In this document: positions 55,570 through 64,000 of the stretch, piece by piece
Layout: every line of letters begins with the position of its first letter
Position numbering within the stretch: position 1 is the stretch's first letter
NCBI RefSeq assembly: GCF_000974765.1
Contig: NZ_BBWU01000029.1
Location: forward strand, 62,001-126,000
DNA from: Sphingomonas changbaiensis NBRC 104936
Lineage (GTDB): Bacteria; Pseudomonadota; Alphaproteobacteria; Sphingomonadales; Sphingomonadaceae
Reading direction: 5' to 3'
DNA: 64,000 nucleotides
The notes under the pieces: generated by a model
Told to the model about the DNA's origin: nothing
Seen by the model: only the letters and a program-made list of their open reading frames with translations
Database searches by the model: none
Made by a program: the position numbers and the translations under genes

Positions 55570-56079
55570 ATGGCCCGGCCCATGTCACTGGGCCGGGTCC
55601 TGTTCAGCATCGCGCTCGCGCTATCAGCTCCGCTGATGGTGAGTGCGAGCGATCGCACCGCGAATCTCGAAGCGCGCCTGCTCGCGGCGCATAACCGCGA
55701 GCGGGCCGCACTCGGCGTGCCGCCGCTCGCCTGGGACCCCGCACTCGCCGCCGACGCCGCGTCCTGGGCCGGCTCTCTCGCCCGCAGCCGCACATTCGAA
55801 CATTCGCAGGCCGACACCGACCAGGGCGAAAATCTCTGGGCCGGCACCCGCGGCGCCTGGTCGCCCGAAGAGATGATCGGCACCTGGATCGCGGAAAAGC
55901 GCGGCTATGCCCCCGGCGTCCTCCGCGACAGCGACGTCGACAAGGTCGGCCACTACACCCAGGTGATCTGGCGCGACACGCGCAAGGTCGGCTGCGCACT
56001 CGCGCCGGGCCGGACCGAAGACGTGCTCGTCTGCCGCTATGCGCGGGCCGGGAATGTGATCGGCGAACGCGCCATTTGA
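55570..56079 (+). CDS. Secreted CAP-domain (SCP/PR-1) protein
   Basis: A 169-residue exported protein; signal peptide RVLFSIALALSAPLMVSASD, starting at the ATG of 55570 or at 55582. The CAP fold shows AAHNRERAALGVPPLAWDPA, QGENLWAGTRGAWSPEEM, DKVGHYTQVIWRDTRKVGCA and VCRYARAGNVIGE. The cavity His and Glu residues (two His, two Glu) are kept. Bacterial CAP proteins may bind lipids or glycans; no enzyme activity is certain. Confidence 0.9.
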   Translation: MARPMSLGRVLFSIALALSAPLMVSASDRTANLEARLLAAHNRERAALGVPPLAWDPALAADAASWAGSLARSRTFEHSQADTDQGENLWAGTRGAWSPEEMIGTWIAEKRGYAPGVLRDSDVDKVGHYTQVIWRDTRKVGCALAPGRTEDVLVCRYARAGNVIGERAI

Positions 56080-56192
56080 TTGCCTCTCCCGGACGGTTCG
56101 GCTAAGAGGCGCGTTCCCGCCTCGGCCGCGCTGAATCCGCGCTTCCGGGGCGCATTTCTTTCCGCGTCATCGGACGCCCAAGGAGTCCGCTT

Positions 56193-56972
56193 ATGGCCCG
56201 CCGCCGCCAGATCTACGAAGGCAAGGCGAAGATCCTGTACGAAGGTCCCGAACCCGGCACGCTGATTCAGTATTTCAAGGACGACGCGACTGCGTTCAAC
56301 GCGCAGAAAAAAGGCACGATCAGCGGCAAGGGCGTGCTCAACAACCGGATTTCGGAGCACATCTTCACCCTGCTCGGCTCGATCGGCGTGCCGACCCACT
56401 TCATCCGCCGCCTGAACATGCGCGAGCAGCTGATCCGCCAGGTCGAGATCATCCCGATCGAGGTCGTGGTGCGCAACGTCGCGGCCGGCACCCTGTCGAA
56501 GCGCCTCGGCATCGAGGAAGGCACGCAGCTCCCGCGCACGATCGTCGAATATTACTACAAGGACGATGCGCTCGGCGATCCGCTGATCTCCGAAGAGCAT
56601 ATCGCCTGCTTCGGCTGGGCCAGCCAGGACGAGATGCACGACATCACCGACATGGCGATCCGCGTGAACGACTTCATGTGCGGCCTGTTCGCCGGCATCG
56701 GCATCCGCCTGGTCGACTTCAAGCTGGAGTTCGGCCGCATCTGGGACAATGATTATGGCCGCGTGATCCTGGCGGACGAGATCAGCCCCGACGGCTGCCG
56801 GCTGTGGGACATGGAAACCAACGAAAAGCTCGACAAGGACCGCTTCCGCCGCGACCTCGGCGGCGAAGTCGAAGCCTATCAGGAAGTCGCGCGGCGATTG
56901 GGACTGCTGCCGGAAGACGGCGAGAACGCGGTGCTGGACCTGGAGAGCCACCGGAAGCGCCGGGGCCGGTAA
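56193..56972 (+). CDS. purC: SAICAR synthase
   Basis: A 259-residue enzyme ligating aspartate to CAIR in purine synthesis. It begins [20 protein letters not shown], contains [20 protein letters not shown] and [16 protein letters not shown], then [20 protein letters not shown] and [14 protein letters not shown]. The ATP and substrate residues are intact. In relatives it is followed directly by purS and purQ; here 4 kb of minus-strand signalling genes lie between. Confidence 0.96.
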   Translation: MARRRQIYEGKAKILYEGPEPGTLIQYFKDDATAFNAQKKGTISGKGVLNNRISEHIFTLLGSIGVPTHFIRRLNMREQLIRQVEIIPIEVVVRNVAAGTLSKRLGIEEGTQLPRTIVEYYYKDDALGDPLISEEHIACFGWASQDEMHDITDMAIRVNDFMCGLFAGIGIRLVDFKLEFGRIWDNDYGRVILADEISPDGCRLWDMETNEKLDKDRFRRDLGGEVEAYQEVARRLGLLPEDGENAVLDLESHRKRRGR

Positions 56973-57280
56973 GGCGCGGGGCCGCGCCGGCGAATCCACG
57001 TCGGCTTACGTCGAGCACGCGCGTTGCCGGATGTCGTGGACGACATGGACGACATGGACGACATTCACATGGAATCGGGAAAATTTTCCCTTTCCGTCGC
57101 AGGTCGCGCAGGACGCTCGAATCAACGCTGAGAAGGAGCCGGCGCCGAACGTGGCACAGCGGCGCCGCTGTAGGACAGCCTTTTCCGGGCGCCTTAAGGC
57201 ATCGGCCCCGTCCTTCGCTTCCAGACCTTGGGCCGCGGTGACCGAAATGCGCCTGTGCGAGACACCCTGCGGGGTAAGCG
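56973..57280. other. Gene-free stretch with tandem and palindromic motifs
   Basis: These 308 bases between purC and the hybrid kinase hold no convincing gene. GGACGACAT occurs three times in tandem at 57038-57064, preceded by its inverse so that ATGTCGTGGACGACAT is a perfect palindrome at 57031-57046. GGGAAAATTTTCCC at 57077-57090 is a perfect fourteen-base palindrome. Short frames here show only repeats such as W-T-T and M-S-S and are not credible. It may be a regulatory or former junction region. Confidence 0.65.
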
Positions 57281-59320
57281 TCAGCGCTTCTTTGTCGGCA
57301 AGGCGACGACGTTGGACACACCGCCGGCAACCTGCCGGATCATGGCGGCCAGATCGCTTTGCCGGAAGGGCTTGGCGAGCTGCGGCAGGCCGAGTTCCAG
57401 GTCTCCCCCTGCATAGCCGGTGACGATGAGAACCGGCAGGTCCGGCGCAATATCCGGCACCTGGCGCGCCAGCTTCGCACCGTCCATTTGTGGCATCATG
57501 TAATCGGTGACGACGATATCGAAATCGCCGTCATTCCTCAGAATCTCGAGCGCCTCGGCACCACTGCTGGCCGCGACGACGGAGTGGCCGAGGTCGCGGA
57601 GCATTTCGGCCGTCCCCACTCGGACGAGATCCTCGTCGTCGACGAGGAGGATTGAGAGGGGCGGGCCATGCTGCGCAGCGCCGGCTTCCGGCCGGCTGGG
57701 TTTTGACTGGGCGCCAACCTCGGCGACGGGCAGATAAAGATCGGCACGAGTGCCCTCGCCTGGCGAACTGGTCAGGACGAAAGCGCCGCCAAGCTGGGCT
57801 GCAAGCCCGTGCACCATACTGAGGCCAAGGCCGGTGCCGCGGCCGACCTCCTTGGTCGAGTAGAACGGCTCGATGGCGCGGGCGAGGGTTGTCTCGTCCA
57901 TCCCGAAGCCGGTGTCGATCACCGATACGCGGACATAGGCACCGGGGGCTAGCCGTGGCTCAAAGCGCGGACCCACGATGGCCGGCTCCAGCGCGATGGT
58001 GAGCACCCCGCCGCCTGGCATGGCGTCCCGCGCATTGACGCACAGGTTCAAAATCGCGAGTTCAAGCTGGTTCGGATCAACCTGCGTCGCAGGGACGTCG
58101 GCCGGATGCGCAATCTTCAGCTCGATCGTCGTGCCGATCGAACTCGCGATCAAGTCGCGCATATTGTCGATGAGTTCGGCAAGATCGACCGCGCGAGATT
58201 GGAGCGCCTGCCTCCGGGCGAAGCCGAGCAGACGCTGCACCAGCGTCTTGGCGCGCTCGGCAGACTGAAGGGCGCCGTCGATCAGCCGCGCCATGCGAGG
58301 GTCGTCGCCGGTCTGGCGATGGTTTAGCAGATCGAGCGCGCCGGTAATCGGCGTCAGCAGATTGTTGAAATCGTGAGCGACGCCGCCTGTAAGCTGCCCG
58401 ATCGTCTCAAGCTTCTGCGCCTCATGGAGCTGGGCGAGCGCAGATTCACGCTCCGCAATTGCCTCGGCCACGCGATTCTCGAGGGTCTCGTTGAGCTCGA
58501 CAAGCGCAAGCTCCGCCTGCTTGCGGGCGGTAACGTCCTGAAACAACACCGCGACCTGCCGTCGGCTCGCCGGCTCCACGCGGAAGGCGGCAAGCTCCAG
58601 AAACCGGCCGGTGACGACAAGCTCGCGTTCGAAGCGGATCGGCTGCCCGGTTCGCAGCACGCCGGCATACAAATCGATCCACCCCGGAGCCTCATCGCCA
58701 ACCATTTCGCGGACCTTCTGGCCCACCACGTTCGGGATGCCGGTGTGTCGTTCGTATGCGCTGTTCGCCTGGAGGTGAATGTAATCGCTGCACGGCCCGT
58801 GCGGTCCATCGATAAACTCGATGATGCAAAAGCCCTCATCCATCGAGTTGAACAATGTACGGTAGCGCTCTTCGCTTTCGTGAAGCTCGTGCAGCCGCGA
58901 CCGCGCGTCATATTGGCGCCGCCGCCCCCGCAACGCCGACTTCGCAAGACTGATCAACGTCGTCGGGTGAAATGGTCTTTCGAGGAAAGTGACGTTGCCC
59001 AATATCTCCAGGTAGCGTGCCGCGGTCGGGTTGCGCTCCAGCCCGCCGCCCCGCTGGGTGAGCAACACGAACGGCAGGTCCGACCATTTCTCCTGCGCCT
59101 CTATCCAATCGGACAAAGGATGCAGGTCGGTGGTCGCAAGCGCCTCTTGGGTGACGACGACGAACGCTGCGCCGCGATCGAGTTCGCCGATCAGTGCACT
59201 GAGCGACGGGCATGGGTCGGCCGCGATCCCCGACTCGCGCAGCATCGCCGACGCGACCACCGCGTCCCGCCCGAGTGGGGCGAGCACGAGGGCCCGTTCG
59301 GATACCGTGGTGCGCTTCAC
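57281..59320 (-). CDS. Hybrid sensor histidine kinase with degenerate N-terminal and intact C-terminal receiver
   Basis: A 679-residue soluble protein. Residues 8-130 resemble a receiver but lack the phospho-acceptor Asp (LGRDAVVASAMLRESGIAAD, AFVVVTQEAL). A PAS domain (about 150-265) follows, then HisKA with His316 in TGGVAHDFNNLLTPITGALD, HATPase with LNLCVNARDAMPGGG and EVGRGTGLGLSMVHGL, and a C-terminal receiver with Asp606 in VVTDYMMPQMDG and Lys650. It overlaps the KaiC-like gene by four bases, so the two are co-translated and probably work together. Confidence 0.93.
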   Translation of the reverse strand: MKRTTVSERALVLAPLGRDAVVASAMLRESGIAADPCPSLSALIGELDRGAAFVVVTQEALATTDLHPLSDWIEAQEKWSDLPFVLLTQRGGGLERNPTAARYLEILGNVTFLERPFHPTTLISLAKSALRGRRRQYDARSRLHELHESEERYRTLFNSMDEGFCIIEFIDGPHGPCSDYIHLQANSAYERHTGIPNVVGQKVREMVGDEAPGWIDLYAGVLRTGQPIRFERELVVTGRFLELAAFRVEPASRRQVAVLFQDVTARKQAELALVELNETLENRVAEAIAERESALAQLHEAQKLETIGQLTGGVAHDFNNLLTPITGALDLLNHRQTGDDPRMARLIDGALQSAERAKTLVQRLLGFARRQALQSRAVDLAELIDNMRDLIASSIGTTIELKIAHPADVPATQVDPNQLELAILNLCVNARDAMPGGGVLTIALEPAIVGPRFEPRLAPGAYVRVSVIDTGFGMDETTLARAIEPFYSTKEVGRGTGLGLSMVHGLAAQLGGAFVLTSSPGEGTRADLYLPVAEVGAQSKPSRPEAGAAQHGPPLSILLVDDEDLVRVGTAEMLRDLGHSVVAASSGAEALEILRNDGDFDIVVTDYMMPQMDGAKLARQVPDIAPDLPVLIVTGYAGGDLELGLPQLAKPFRQSDLAAMIRQVAGGVSNVVALPTKKR

Positions 59321-60792
59321 GCGCCAGCTGGCTCGAGAAGCAGTGCGTCCTCGCCGACCAGGACCGGCACGCCGCGCAGGATGCCCTGGAAGTTGGTAAG
59401 CGGTTCGCCGAGCGTGATGCCGCGATCGTCGATCCGGTATTCGCGGATCGTGTCCTCATGCGGGCCCGTCCGCTTCTTCACCACAGAGATCGCCCGTCGC
59501 ACCCGCCCCAGCGCCTCGAAATAGCGCAACAGGATGACCGTGTCGGCCAGATAGGTTACGTCCACCGGCGCCTTCATGTCGCCGACCAAACCGTGCTGGG
59601 CGACCGTCAGGAAGGTGGTCGCGCCCTGCCGGTTCAGATATTGCAGCAACTCGTGCATGTGGAGCACCAGAGCATGCTCCCCGGGCATCGCGGCCTGATA
59701 GCCGTTCAGGCTGTCGATCACGACAGTGCGCGCTTTATAGGTTTCGACGCATCTGCGTACGCGTTCGGAAAACTCGCCCGGCGTCAGCTCGGCTGCATCA
59801 ACCTGCTCGAGAACCAGAGACTCCGCGTCGACCATCGCCTGGATATCGATGCCCAGCCCCTTGGCGCGCTCGATCAGCAGTTGGCGTTCCTCGTCGAAGA
59901 CGAACATTGCCGCCCGCTCGCCGCGCGCAATGGCCCTTTGCACAAAGGTAAGTGTCAGCAGCGATTTGCCGGTGCCGGCGGGCCCGAGAATCAGCACGCT
60001 CGATCCGCGTTCGACGCCCCCGCCCAGCAGCGCGTTGAGCTCGGCGGATTTGCTCGACAACAGATCCCGCGTGAAGTCTGTCTTGTGCTCGGCCGAAACG
60101 AGCCGCGGAAAAACCCGCACTCCGCCTGTCTCAATCTCAAAATCGTGATAACCGCCGCGAAACCGCTTGCCCCGATATTTGATGATCCGCAGTCGCCGCC
60201 GCTGCGATCCATAATCTGGCGCTGTCTCGGCAAGCTGGATCACGCCATGCGCAATGCTGTGCATGGTTGCGTCGCCTATTTCGGCTGTCAGATCGTCGAG
60301 CATCAGCACCGTGGCGCTCTGCTTCGCAAAATAGTGTTTTAGCGCAAGAATCTGGCGCCGATAGCGAAGCGAACTCTGCGCCAGCAGGCGAATCTCGGAC
60401 AGGCTGTCGAGCACCACGCGCTGCGGTTTTACCCGTTCGAATGCTTCGAAGATGCGTCTCGTGGTCTCGCCGAGTTCCAGGTCCGACGAATAGAGCAGGC
60501 TCTGCTGCTGCTCCTCATCGAGCAGGCTCTCCGGCGGCACGAGCTCGAAGATGTCGACGCCATCGAACGACCAGCCGTGGGACGCCGCGCTGGCCCTGAG
60601 TTCGTCCTCGGTTTCGGAAAGGGTAATGTACAGGCAGCGCTCGCCGGCCGCCGCGCCCGTCATCAGAAACTGGGTGGCGATCGTGGTCTTGCCCGTGCCT
60701 GGCGTCCCCTCGAGGAGGAAAACGCGGCTGCGTGCCAGCCCGCCGCACAACACGTCGTCCAGCCCGGAAATGCCGAACGTTGCATCTTCCAT
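59317..60792 (-). CDS. KaiC-like double ATPase (RadA/KaiC superfamily)
   Basis: About 491 residues from MEDATFGISGLDDVLCGGL, with GAGGGG eight bases upstream; an ATG six codons earlier is possible. Two RecA-like domains are present: CI with Walker A GTPGTGKTT (29-37) and acidic LSETEDE, CII with GPAGTGKS (270-277) and FVFDEERQ. At the site of the cyanobacterial Ser431/Thr432 pair the sequence is VTYLADT, so only one hydroxyl residue and a Tyr remain. No kaiA or kaiB is nearby. It is followed by a hybrid kinase. Expected behaviour is an ATP-driven signalling switch rather than a full clock. Confidence 0.9.
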   Translation of the reverse strand: MEDATFGISGLDDVLCGGLARSRVFLLEGTPGTGKTTIATQFLMTGAAAGERCLYITLSETEDELRASAASHGWSFDGVDIFELVPPESLLDEEQQQSLLYSSDLELGETTRRIFEAFERVKPQRVVLDSLSEIRLLAQSSLRYRRQILALKHYFAKQSATVLMLDDLTAEIGDATMHSIAHGVIQLAETAPDYGSQRRRLRIIKYRGKRFRGGYHDFEIETGGVRVFPRLVSAEHKTDFTRDLLSSKSAELNALLGGGVERGSSVLILGPAGTGKSLLTLTFVQRAIARGERAAMFVFDEERQLLIERAKGLGIDIQAMVDAESLVLEQVDAAELTPGEFSERVRRCVETYKARTVVIDSLNGYQAAMPGEHALVLHMHELLQYLNRQGATTFLTVAQHGLVGDMKAPVDVTYLADTVILLRYFEALGRVRRAISVVKKRTGPHEDTIREYRIDDRGITLGEPLTNFQGILRGVPVLVGEDALLLEPAGA

Positions 60793-60835
60793 TGGGTAGA
60801 TTCCCCTCATCGCGCACGACGCGCCGCAAGCGTCT

Positions 60836-60860
60836 TACGCACTAATCAGCTCCCGGTTCC
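60836..60860 (-). promoter_or_regulatory. EcfG-type (general stress) promoter of the KaiC-like operon
   Basis: On the minus strand GGAAC is followed after exactly sixteen bases by CGTA. The alphaproteobacterial EcfG consensus is GGAAC-N16/17-CGTT, so only one base differs. It lies 44 bases before the start chosen for the KaiC-like gene, the right place for a promoter. This would link the operon to stationary phase and envelope or oxidative stress. Confidence 0.65.
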
Positions 60861-60970
60861 TCCGAAACCCCAACGCGCCTCTTTTGCTGTAGGAATGAAG
60901 TGTCAGTGTTCCCAGCCGTGTTGGGGCGCTCCCGCTTGCCCCCGCGCGTCGCCCGGCCTAGGGCACGCCC

Positions 60971-61201
60971 ATGAAAGCCCGCATCTTCGTCACGCTCAAG
61001 AACGGTGTCCTCGATCCGCAGGGCAAGGCCATTCACCATGCGCTGGAGGGGCTCGGCTTCGGCGGCGTCAACGATGTCCGCCAAGGCAAGCTGATCGAGC
61101 TTGACCTGGCGGACGGCACCTCCGATGCCGATATCGAGGCGATGTGCACGAAGCTGCTCGCCAACACGGTGATCGAGAATTTCAGGATCGAGCGGGCCTG
61201 A
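60971..61201 (+). CDS. purS: Phosphoribosylformylglycinamidine synthase subunit PurS
   Basis: A 76-residue subunit from [20 protein letters not shown], with [20 protein letters not shown] and the C-terminal VIENFRIER. PurS bridges PurQ and PurL in the three-part FGAM synthase. purQ starts one base after its stop. purL is not in the window. Confidence 0.95.
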   Translation: MKARIFVTLKNGVLDPQGKAIHHALEGLGFGGVNDVRQGKLIELDLADGTSDADIEAMCTKLLANTVIENFRIERA

Positions 61202-61202
61202 C

Positions 61203-61871
61203 ATGAAGAGCGCGGTCATCGTCTTCCCCGGCTCCAATTGCGACCGCGACCTGGCCGTCGCGATCGAGCAGGTCACCGGCCGGGCGCCGGCGATGGTCTG
61301 GCATCGCGAAACGGAGCTGCCCGACGGCACCGGTCTGATCGCGCTGCCCGGCGGCTTTTCCTATGGCGACTACCTGCGCACCGGCGCGATTTCGGCGCGC
61401 AGCCCGATCATGGACGCGGTCGCGAAGGCCGCGGATCGCGGCGTGCCCGTCCTTGGCGTCTGCAACGGCTTCCAGGTGCTGACCGAAGCGGGCTTGCTGC
61501 CGGGCGCGCTGATGCGCAACGCCGGGCTGAACTTCATCTGCCGCGACGTGGCGCTGACCGTCGAGAACGCGCAGTCCGCCTTCACCAGCCGCTACGATGC
61601 CGGCGAGACGATCACGATCCCGGTCGCCCATCACGACGGCAATTATTTCGCCGACGCCGACACGCTGGACCGGCTGGAAGGCGAAGGCCGCGTCGCCTTC
61701 CGCTATGCCGAGGCGTGCAACGGCTCTGCCCGCAACATCGCCGGCATCCTGAACGCGGCCGGCAACGTGCTCGGCATGATGCCGCACCCCGAACGCAAGA
61801 TCGAAGCCGCGCACGGCGGCACCGACGGCCGCCGGCTGTTCGAAGGCCTGCTGGAAACGGTCGGCGCCTAA
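61203..61871 (+). CDS. purQ: Phosphoribosylformylglycinamidine synthase subunit PurQ
   Basis: A 222-residue class I glutamine amidotransferase supplying ammonia to PurL. The nucleophile Cys is in [20 protein letters not shown], His and Glu in [20 protein letters not shown]. The start [20 protein letters not shown] is standard. It ends by a four-base convergent overlap with the transporter gene. Confidence 0.96.
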   Translation: MKSAVIVFPGSNCDRDLAVAIEQVTGRAPAMVWHRETELPDGTGLIALPGGFSYGDYLRTGAISARSPIMDAVAKAADRGVPVLGVCNGFQVLTEAGLLPGALMRNAGLNFICRDVALTVENAQSAFTSRYDAGETITIPVAHHDGNYFADADTLDRLEGEGRVAFRYAEACNGSARNIAGILNAAGNVLGMMPHPERKIEAAHGGTDGRRLFEGLLETVGA

Positions 61872-62632
61872 ACCCGCGTCGTGAAGGGCGTGAAGTTGGT
61901 GCCGCGGTCGAACACGTCAATGCCCTCGCGTCGCTTCAGCCAGCCGACCACGGCGTAGGTGACGGGCGTCAGCACGACTTCCCAGCTGACCTTCAGCACG
62001 AACTGGCTGAGCATCACCATCAGCAGCGTCTCGACCGGCCAGTCGGCCAGGCCGTAAAACGCGAGCGGGTAGAAGATCAGGCTGTCGACGCCCTCGCCCA
62101 CCACCGTGCTGCCGATGGTGCGGGTCCAGAGCCATTTGCCGCCGGTCCAGATCTTCATCTTCGCGAGCACCAGCGCGTTCAGGAAATCGCCGGCCCAGAA
62201 GGCGCAGAGCGAGGCGAAGATGATCCGGCCGCCGACGCCGAACACGCGCTCATACGCGGCCTGCCCGGTCCAGCCTTCCGCGACCGGCAGGTGGACCACG
62301 GTCCATTCCATCACGCCCAGGAAAATGAGCGCCGCAAACCCGGCCCAGGTCGCGCGGCGGGCACGGGCATAGCCATAGACTTCGGTCAGCACGTCATCGA
62401 GCACATAGGCGACCGGAAAGAACAGGATGCCCGCGCCGAACGGCCACGGCCCGATCCCCGGCAGGTCGATCACCGATCGCTTTTCCGCCCCGATCACGTT
62501 CGACAGCAGCAGCACGACCACGAAGGCGACCATCACGAAGTCGAAATAGCGGAAATGCGCCCCCGCCAGCGCGCGTGCGTCGACCGGGCGAATGCCCGGG
62601 CGCGCGCTCTCGTCCATGCCCCCGTCGCTCAT
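61868..62632 (-). CDS. Queuosine precursor transporter (YhhQ/VUT family)
   Basis: About 254 residues with six or so membrane helices, starting at the ATG of 62632 or at 62617. Motifs include [40 protein letters not shown] and [20 protein letters not shown], characteristic of COG1738 transporters that take up preQ0 or preQ1. The Asp-Asp and Glu of the third motif are in place. Stop overlaps purQ. Confidence 0.9.
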   Translation of the reverse strand: MSDGGMDESARPGIRPVDARALAGAHFRYFDFVMVAFVVVLLLSNVIGAEKRSVIDLPGIGPWPFGAGILFFPVAYVLDDVLTEVYGYARARRATWAGFAALIFLGVMEWTVVHLPVAEGWTGQAAYERVFGVGGRIIFASLCAFWAGDFLNALVLAKMKIWTGGKWLWTRTIGSTVVGEGVDSLIFYPLAFYGLADWPVETLLMVMLSQFVLKVSWEVVLTPVTYAVVGWLKRREGIDVFDRGTNFTPFTTRV

Positions 62633-62690
62633 GGCGCGGCACAGTATCGCCGTTTCGCGCGCGCACAATCCTCGCTATGTCCGGCCTACG

Positions 62691-62764
62691 CGCCCGTAGC
62701 TCAGATGGATAGAGCACGAGCCTTCTAAGCTTGGGGTCGCAGGTTCGAATCCTGCCGGGCGCGC
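62691..62764 (+). tRNA. tRNA-Arg (anticodon TCT)
   Basis: A full cloverleaf: acceptor GCGCCCG with CGGGCGC, D-arm GCTC...GAGC, anticodon stem CGAGC/GCTTG around CTTCTAA with anticodon TCT, and T-arm GCAGGTTCGAATCCTGC. The discriminator is G; CCA is not encoded. It reads AGA and AGG, rare codons in this genome. CTTTTCC follows. Confidence 0.96.
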
Positions 62765-62773
62765 TTTTCCGTT

Positions 62774-64000
62774 TCAGACAATTCCGGATTTGCGGAAACG
62801 GGACCCATGGGCCAGCAGCGCGTCCAGCATGCTGAGCGCGCGGGCGAGCCGCTCCCGGGAAATGCTGCCGCCGATCGACACGCGCAACGCCGGCGCGGCC
62901 TGCTTCGGCTCGACCGCGAAGACATCGGACGGCACCACCGACAGGCCGATCGGCCGAAGCGTGTCGACCAGATAGGACGGCGACGTTCCCGCCGGCAGCG
63001 GCAGCCAGAAATGATAGCCCTCGGGGTGGCAGCTGTAGTCTGCGCCGCCCAGGATCTCCCGCGCCAGTTGCTGCCGCGCAACCGCCTCGTCGCGGATCTC
63101 GGCGACCAGCCGCGGCAATTGCCCGTCCTGCGTCCAGCGCGTGACCAGGGCCGCGCTGAGCGGAGGCGCCATGATCGCGGTTTCGTGCAGGTCGGCCGCC
63201 AGCCGCCAGGCCTTCCTGGCCGAGGGCACGCGGACATAGGCGACCCTGAGCGCCGGCGAAACGATCTTGGAAAAGCTTGAGATGTGCCAGGTGCGCTCGG
63301 GCGCCTCGCAGGCGATCGGAGAGAGCGGCACGCTCGGCAGCAGGCCGTAAGCGTCGTCCTCGATGATCTCGAGCCCTTCCTGGCTCGCGACCTCCGCCAA
63401 GGCACGTCGCCGGGCCGCTTGCATGGTCGACGCGGTGGGGTTGTCGTTCGTCGGGACGACATAGACCGCCTTGATCCGCCGGCGGCGGCACGCGGCCTTG
63501 AGCGCGCCTGGAACCAACCCTTCATCGTCCGTTTCGATCGCAACCGGCTCGACGCCATATCGGCGCGCCACCGACAGGAAGCCGGGATAAACGTACGCCC
63601 CCGTAGCGACTGCATCGCCGGGCTCTAGCGCGGTCGAAACAATGCCGTGCAGCGCATTCTGCGATCCGCTCGTGACCAGAACCAGGTCTTCCGGCGCATC
63701 GATTCCACGCGCCTGCAGGAATGCGGCGGCGGCGGCCCGTTCCGCGAGCGCGCCGCCACTCGGCTGGTATTGGAGCTTGGCCAGGGCTGCGGGAGAGGCC
63801 AGGAACGCCGCGATCCCCTCGCGTATGCATCCGGCCAGAGAGCCCCCGACCGGCTCGGGCGGCAGGTTCATGCCTGTCTCGATCGTCGCGACGGCGGCTT
63901 CGGGGACGGGGGGCACGGCGGCGCTCCTCACGAAGCTTCCGCGGCTGCCGCTGCCTTCGATCAGCCCCAGCTTGCGAACCTCGTTATAGGCCTTCGTGAC
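62774..64000 (-). CDS. MocR/GabR-type PLP-dependent transcription regulator (5' truncated)
   Basis: The gene runs off the right edge. The visible N-terminus VTKAYNEVRKLGLIEGSGSR is the recognition helix and wing of a GntR winged-helix domain, followed by an aminotransferase class I fold: GSQNALHGIVSTALEPGDAV, YVVPTNDNPTASTM, IIEDDAYGLLPS and the PLP-binding Lys in WHISSFSKIVSPALRVAYVR. Such regulators sense PLP-bound amino compounds. The first part of the GntR domain lies outside the window. It converges with tRNA-Arg. Confidence 0.92.
   Translation of the reverse strand, partial: VTKAYNEVRKLGLIEGSGSRGSFVRSAAVPPVPEAAVATIETGMNLPPEPVGGSLAGCIREGIAAFLASPAALAKLQYQPSGGALAERAAAAAFLQARGIDAPEDLVLVTSGSQNALHGIVSTALEPGDAVATGAYVYPGFLSVARRYGVEPVAIETDDEGLVPGALKAACRRRRIKAVYVVPTNDNPTASTMQAARRRALAEVASQEGLEIIEDDAYGLLPSVPLSPIACEAPERTWHISSFSKIVSPALRVAYVRVPSARKAWRLAADLHETAIMAPPLSAALVTRWTQDGQLPRLVAEIRDEAVARQQLAREILGGADYSCHPEGYHFWLPLPAGTSPSYLVDTLRPIGLSVVPSDVFAVEPKQAAPALRVSIGGSISRERLARALSMLDALLAHGSRFRKSGIV

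Noticed and set aside
57038-57064. Three tandem nine-base repeats as a possible CRISPR array
   Set aside because: The units are contiguous with no spacers, far too short, and there are no cas genes.
59317-60792. A true circadian clock gene set
   Set aside because: Only a KaiC-like protein is present. KaiA and KaiB are absent nearby, and the phospho-pair site does not match cyanobacterial KaiC.

Overview
This 64 kb window is a piece of a high-GC alphaproteobacterial chromosome, most likely from a sphingomonad (Sphingomonas or a close relative). This is inferred from the gene set, not from a database search. Pointers are the split F0 ATP synthase operon with paired b' and b subunits, proteins ending in the PEPATWA form of the PEP-CTERM sorting signal, a GGAAC-N16-CGTA element resembling EcfG general-stress promoters, an IorB-type molybdopterin oxidoreductase, and many short palindromic repeats between genes. 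There is no phage, plasmid, integron, insertion sequence or CRISPR array; most of the window is ordinary chromosome.

Layout. 1-6.3 kb: the end of a chemoreceptor gene, an exported M28 peptidase, a phosphomannomutase/phosphoglucomutase, and the F0 operon (atpI-atpB-atpE-b'-b) on the minus strand behind a TTGACA promoter. 6.4-9.8 kb: a translationally coupled operon of exported amidohydrolase, M19-like dipeptidase and ornithine cyclodeaminase-like protein. 9.8-14.4 kb: a signalling block with two PAS histidine kinases, a FixJ-type regulator, a lone receiver domain and a tandem PilZ protein. 14.5-21.7 kb: tRNA-Val, HU, Lon (with a clear RpoH-type promoter), small envelope proteins, a GNAT enzyme and ClpX. 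21.9-29.3 kb: cyclophilin, GumN-like lipoprotein, rplY, pth, an unusual S26 signal peptidase, ychF, an ENPP-type phosphodiesterase and a MaoC protein. 29.4-35.3 kb: a complete RND efflux operon. 35.3-35.8 kb: a GIY-YIG endonuclease gene lying inside a palindromic repeat. 35.8-43.0 kb: malonyl-CoA synthetase, three PEP-CTERM proteins (two of them related metalloproteases), a tiny cysteine-rich secreted peptide and a TPR-sulfotransferase. 43.1-51.0 kb: YbaK, YffB, a lower-GC orphan gene, guaA, prolyl oligopeptidase, RHH and HTH-DUF4019 regulators and phaB. 51.0-55.2 kb: hemH, an IorB-type oxidoreductase and a LysR regulator. 55.3-64 kb: a CAP-domain protein and the purine genes purC, purS and purQ, interrupted by a minus-strand hybrid kinase/KaiC-like pair, then a queuosine-precursor transporter, tRNA-Arg and a truncated MocR regulator.

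The most unusual feature is the set of dispersed palindromes. At least four sequence families occur between genes. They supply a Shine-Dalgarno sequence (maoC), a protein C-terminus (prolyl oligopeptidase, GIY-YIG) or candidate start regions (GNAT, phosphodiesterase), and one family has a copy whose loop holds a GIY-YIG endonuclease gene. This suggests an endonuclease-driven repeat system comparable in layout to REP sequences and their RAYT transposases. The second notable unit is the KaiC-like ATPase plus hybrid kinase, without kaiB, behind an EcfG-like promoter and placed inside the purine cluster.
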